This document shows, in pieces, positions 15,776 to 17,111 of a stretch of DNA of 17,111 nucleotides. How positions within the stretch are numbered: position 1 is the stretch's first letter; the number at the start of each line of letters is the position of its first letter. The position numbers were made by a program, and so were the translations under genes. The stretch lies in contig JAADIK010000191.1 of assembly GCA_013151365.1 (NCBI GenBank), forward strand, positions 1 to 17,111, read 5' to 3'. Source of the stretch: Deltaproteobacteria bacterium (lineage in GTDB: Bacteria > Desulfobacterota > Desulfobulbia > Desulfobulbales > Desulfobulbaceae). The notes under the pieces are model-generated. The model saw nothing but the letters and a program-made list of their open reading frames with translations. It ran no database searches and was not told the DNA's origin.

Positions 15776-15790
15776 TTCCGGAGACCGGAA
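15776..15790 (-). promoter_or_regulatory. Hairpin at the 5' end of the TPR-rib transcript
   Basis: TTCCGG (15776-15781) and CCGGAA (15785-15790) form a perfect 6-bp stem with a 3-nt loop. It begins about 5 nt after the predicted start site. Hairpins at the extreme 5' end often protect mRNA from decay. No T-tract follows on the minus strand. Confidence 0.45.
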
Positions 15791-15801
15791 AAATTTTCTA
15801 T

Positions 15802-15829
15802 ATTATAGGCATGAACCGTTTCGAGGCAA
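15802..15829 (-). promoter_or_regulatory. Promoter of the TPR-HEAT-TPR-rib operon
   Basis: On the minus strand a perfect -10 TATAAT (15802-15807) lies 16 nt after TTGCCT (15824-15829, 4 of 6 to consensus). It is within the 191-nt gap between ribF and the first TPR gene. The predicted leader is about 60 nt. A short inverted repeat GTTCT-N9-AGAAC (15830-15848) abuts the -35 box and may be a regulator site. Confidence 0.6.
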
Positions 15830-15924
15830 GTTCTAAACCGTAAAGAACAACTCTTATTTGCCGGCTCACACCGTCAGCCTGCCCTTCGGCCCCGATTTTC
15901 CCGCCGGCTCGAACTCCACACCGA

Positions 15925-16896
15925 TCACCGGTGCGGCCGCTCCTCACAGCAGAGTAACTGTTCCTTCCGTGCCGCCTCCAGGACCTTGTGCGCGACTTCG
16001 ATATCGCGGCGAATCTGCGCGGCCAGCTCATCCGGGCCGCTGAATTTCTTTTCGCCCCGCAGATGGCGCAACAGGTTGATCTTGATCGGCCGGCCGTAAA
16101 TATCATCGTCGAAATCAAAAATATGGGTTTCGGCGACCAACCGGTCCCCGCCGAAAGTCGGATTATAGCCGATGTTGGAGACGCCGCCGTAGCACTTGCC
16201 GTCATAGATGACCTGCGTCACATAGACGCCGCGCTTCGGACAGAGATCTTCTTCGGAAATTTTCAGGTTGGCCGTGGGGAAACCGACCACCCGGCCGCCA
16301 CGCTGCCGCCCCCGCTGGACCTCCCCGCGAATCTGATAGTAGCGGCCAAGCAGACGGCGGACATCACGCATCCGCCCCTCGGCGACCAGTTCCCGGATCT
16401 TGGTGCTGCTGACCAGCATGCCGCCTTTATAGAGGGCATTAATCACGGTCACCGGGAAACCGTATTCCCGGCCCCGTTCCTTGAGAAAATCGATATTGCC
16501 CCGGCGGCCCCGGCCAAAGGCATAATCATAGCCGACCACCAGTTCCCGGACGCCGATAGTGCCGACCAGGATATCGTCGACAAACTGTTCCGCCGTGGTG
16601 GCGGCGAAATCCAGATCAAAAGGAATAACGACCAGCACGTCGATCCCGGCCGCCTCGATCAATTCGATCTTCTGACTGGTCGTGGAAATCAACCTGATCC
16701 CCCCCGGCCGCAGGACCTTCAGGGGATGAGGATCAAAGGTCACGGCGACGCTGGTCCCGTGGTGCAGATGGGCCAGCCTGACAACCTCGCTGAACAGGAG
16801 CTGGTGCCCGAGATGCACGCCGTCGAAGTTGCCGATGGTGACGCAGGCATGGGCAAACGGTTTTTTTATGTCGGCAAGACGTTTAAAAAGCTCCAT
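15925..16896 (-). CDS. ribF: Bifunctional riboflavin kinase / FAD synthetase
   Basis: This 323-residue enzyme phosphorylates riboflavin to FMN and adenylylates FMN to FAD. The N-terminal nucleotidyltransferase domain has GNFDGVHLGHQ (22-32), TFDPHP, GYDYAFGRGRRGN (about 122-134) and SSTKIR (163-168). The C-terminal flavokinase domain has GFPTANL (205-211). Length and both domains are normal. I chose ATG 16896 (MELFKRL) because it starts where family members start. A TTG at 16941 has a better Shine-Dalgarno (AGAGG, 6-nt spacing) but adds 15 unrelated residues. The product supplies FAD needed by AprA and Qmo. The gene has its own candidate promoter at the window edge and is separated by 191 nt from the TPR operon. 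Confidence 0.95.
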   Translation of the reverse strand: MELFKRLADIKKPFAHACVTIGNFDGVHLGHQLLFSEVVRLAHLHHGTSVAVTFDPHPLKVLRPGGIRLISTTSQKIELIEAAGIDVLVVIPFDLDFAATTAEQFVDDILVGTIGVRELVVGYDYAFGRGRRGNIDFLKERGREYGFPVTVINALYKGGMLVSSTKIRELVAEGRMRDVRRLLGRYYQIRGEVQRGRQRGGRVVGFPTANLKISEEDLCPKRGVYVTQVIYDGKCYGGVSNIGYNPTFGGDRLVAETHIFDFDDDIYGRPIKINLLRHLRGEKKFSGPDELAAQIRRDIEVAHKVLEAARKEQLLCCEERPHR

Positions 16897-17075
16897 CAAG
16901 GTCCCATCCGGATTTTGTTTTCTTAAGGAGAAGCCGTGCAAGCGGCACCTCTTTCACCGGGCCATCGGTTGCATGTATGTTCAAGGGCAAAGCGAGATAT
17001 GTACTACGGCCGGACAAAACTCGCAAACAGTTCGTGCATAGTCCGGACACGAAGCCGACCGGCCCGGCAAATTTC
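16897..17075 (-). other. Long leader upstream of ribF
   Basis: About 170 nt lie between the predicted start site and ribF. CCGGAC and GTCCGG can pair across a 26-nt stretch that itself holds an AACT/AGTT stem, suggesting a structured 5' UTR. The conserved FMN riboswitch core was not seen. A GTG-initiated 67-codon frame spans the region into ribF but does not look like a protein. Confidence 0.4.
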
Positions 17076-17105
17076 TTTATTGCCACACGAAGAAATACTT
17101 GACAA
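17076..17105 (-). promoter_or_regulatory. Candidate promoter of ribF
   Basis: On the minus strand TTGTCA (17100-17105, 5 of 6 to consensus) is followed after 18 nt by AATAAA (17076-17081, 4 of 6). It sits at the right edge of the window, so further upstream elements cannot be judged. Confidence 0.45.
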
Positions 17106-17111
17106 ATTCCG

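Noticed and set aside
15860..15910. GCCGGCTC direct repeat (15860-15867 and 15903-15910) as a ribF terminator
   Set aside because: The 6-bp stem would enclose 35 nt and is followed by AAATAAG rather than a T-tract.
16897..17075. FMN riboswitch before ribF
   Set aside because: The conserved core segments of that riboswitch could not be found on the minus strand.
16883..17086. GTG-initiated 67-codon frame running into ribF
   Set aside because: No recognisable domain, starts at the predicted -10 region, and overlaps ribF out of frame.
1..17111. CRISPR array, tRNA, rRNA, insertion sequence or phage attachment site
   Set aside because: No regularly spaced repeats, RNA gene signatures, transposase genes or terminal repeats were seen on either strand.

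Overview
The window is a bacterial chromosome segment, GC-rich, and every gene I can support lies on the minus strand. The + strand appears to carry no genes. The core is a dissimilatory sulfur-metabolism locus: aprB-aprA (adenylylsulfate reductase) followed by qmoA-qmoB-qmoC (the quinone-interacting membrane oxidoreductase complex). A linked apr/qmo pair with QmoC as an HdrC/cytochrome-b fusion points to a sulfate-reducing or sulfur-disproportionating member of the Desulfobacterota, probably Desulfobulbales-like. That placement rests on remembered family features, not on a search. No sat, dsr or hdr gene is present here.

Layout in the direction of transcription, from high to low coordinates. 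(1) A candidate promoter at the right edge and a roughly 170-nt leader precede ribF. (2) A second candidate promoter (15802-15829) precedes a tightly packed run: a TPR protein, a Cys-rich/HEAT-like protein, a second TPR protein, ribE, ribBA, ribH, nusB, and after a 102-nt gap ftsK. The first four genes abut or overlap by a few bases, so riboflavin synthase is coupled to three uncharacterised scaffold-type proteins. (3) A 333-base intergenic region holds a good apr promoter (TTGACA-N17-TATATG) and a leader of about 240 nt with several dyads. (4) aprB and aprA end at a strong intrinsic terminator. (5) A 308-base intergenic region contains a 12+12-bp perfect dyad overlapping a candidate qmo promoter. 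(6) qmoA and qmoB are 11 nt apart. qmoB and qmoC are separated by 129 nt that carry a strong terminator-like hairpin. A last 12-bp hairpin sits just after qmoC.

How the genes fit together: AprBA reduces APS to sulfite and AMP, and QmoABC is thought to pass menaquinol electrons to it. AprA, QmoA and QmoB are flavoproteins. ribBA, ribE, ribH and ribF supply nearly the whole path from GTP and ribulose-5-phosphate to FAD; ribD is not in the window. No FMN riboswitch was recognised. The least explained content is the TPR/HEAT/TPR trio and the regulatory structures around apr and qmo.
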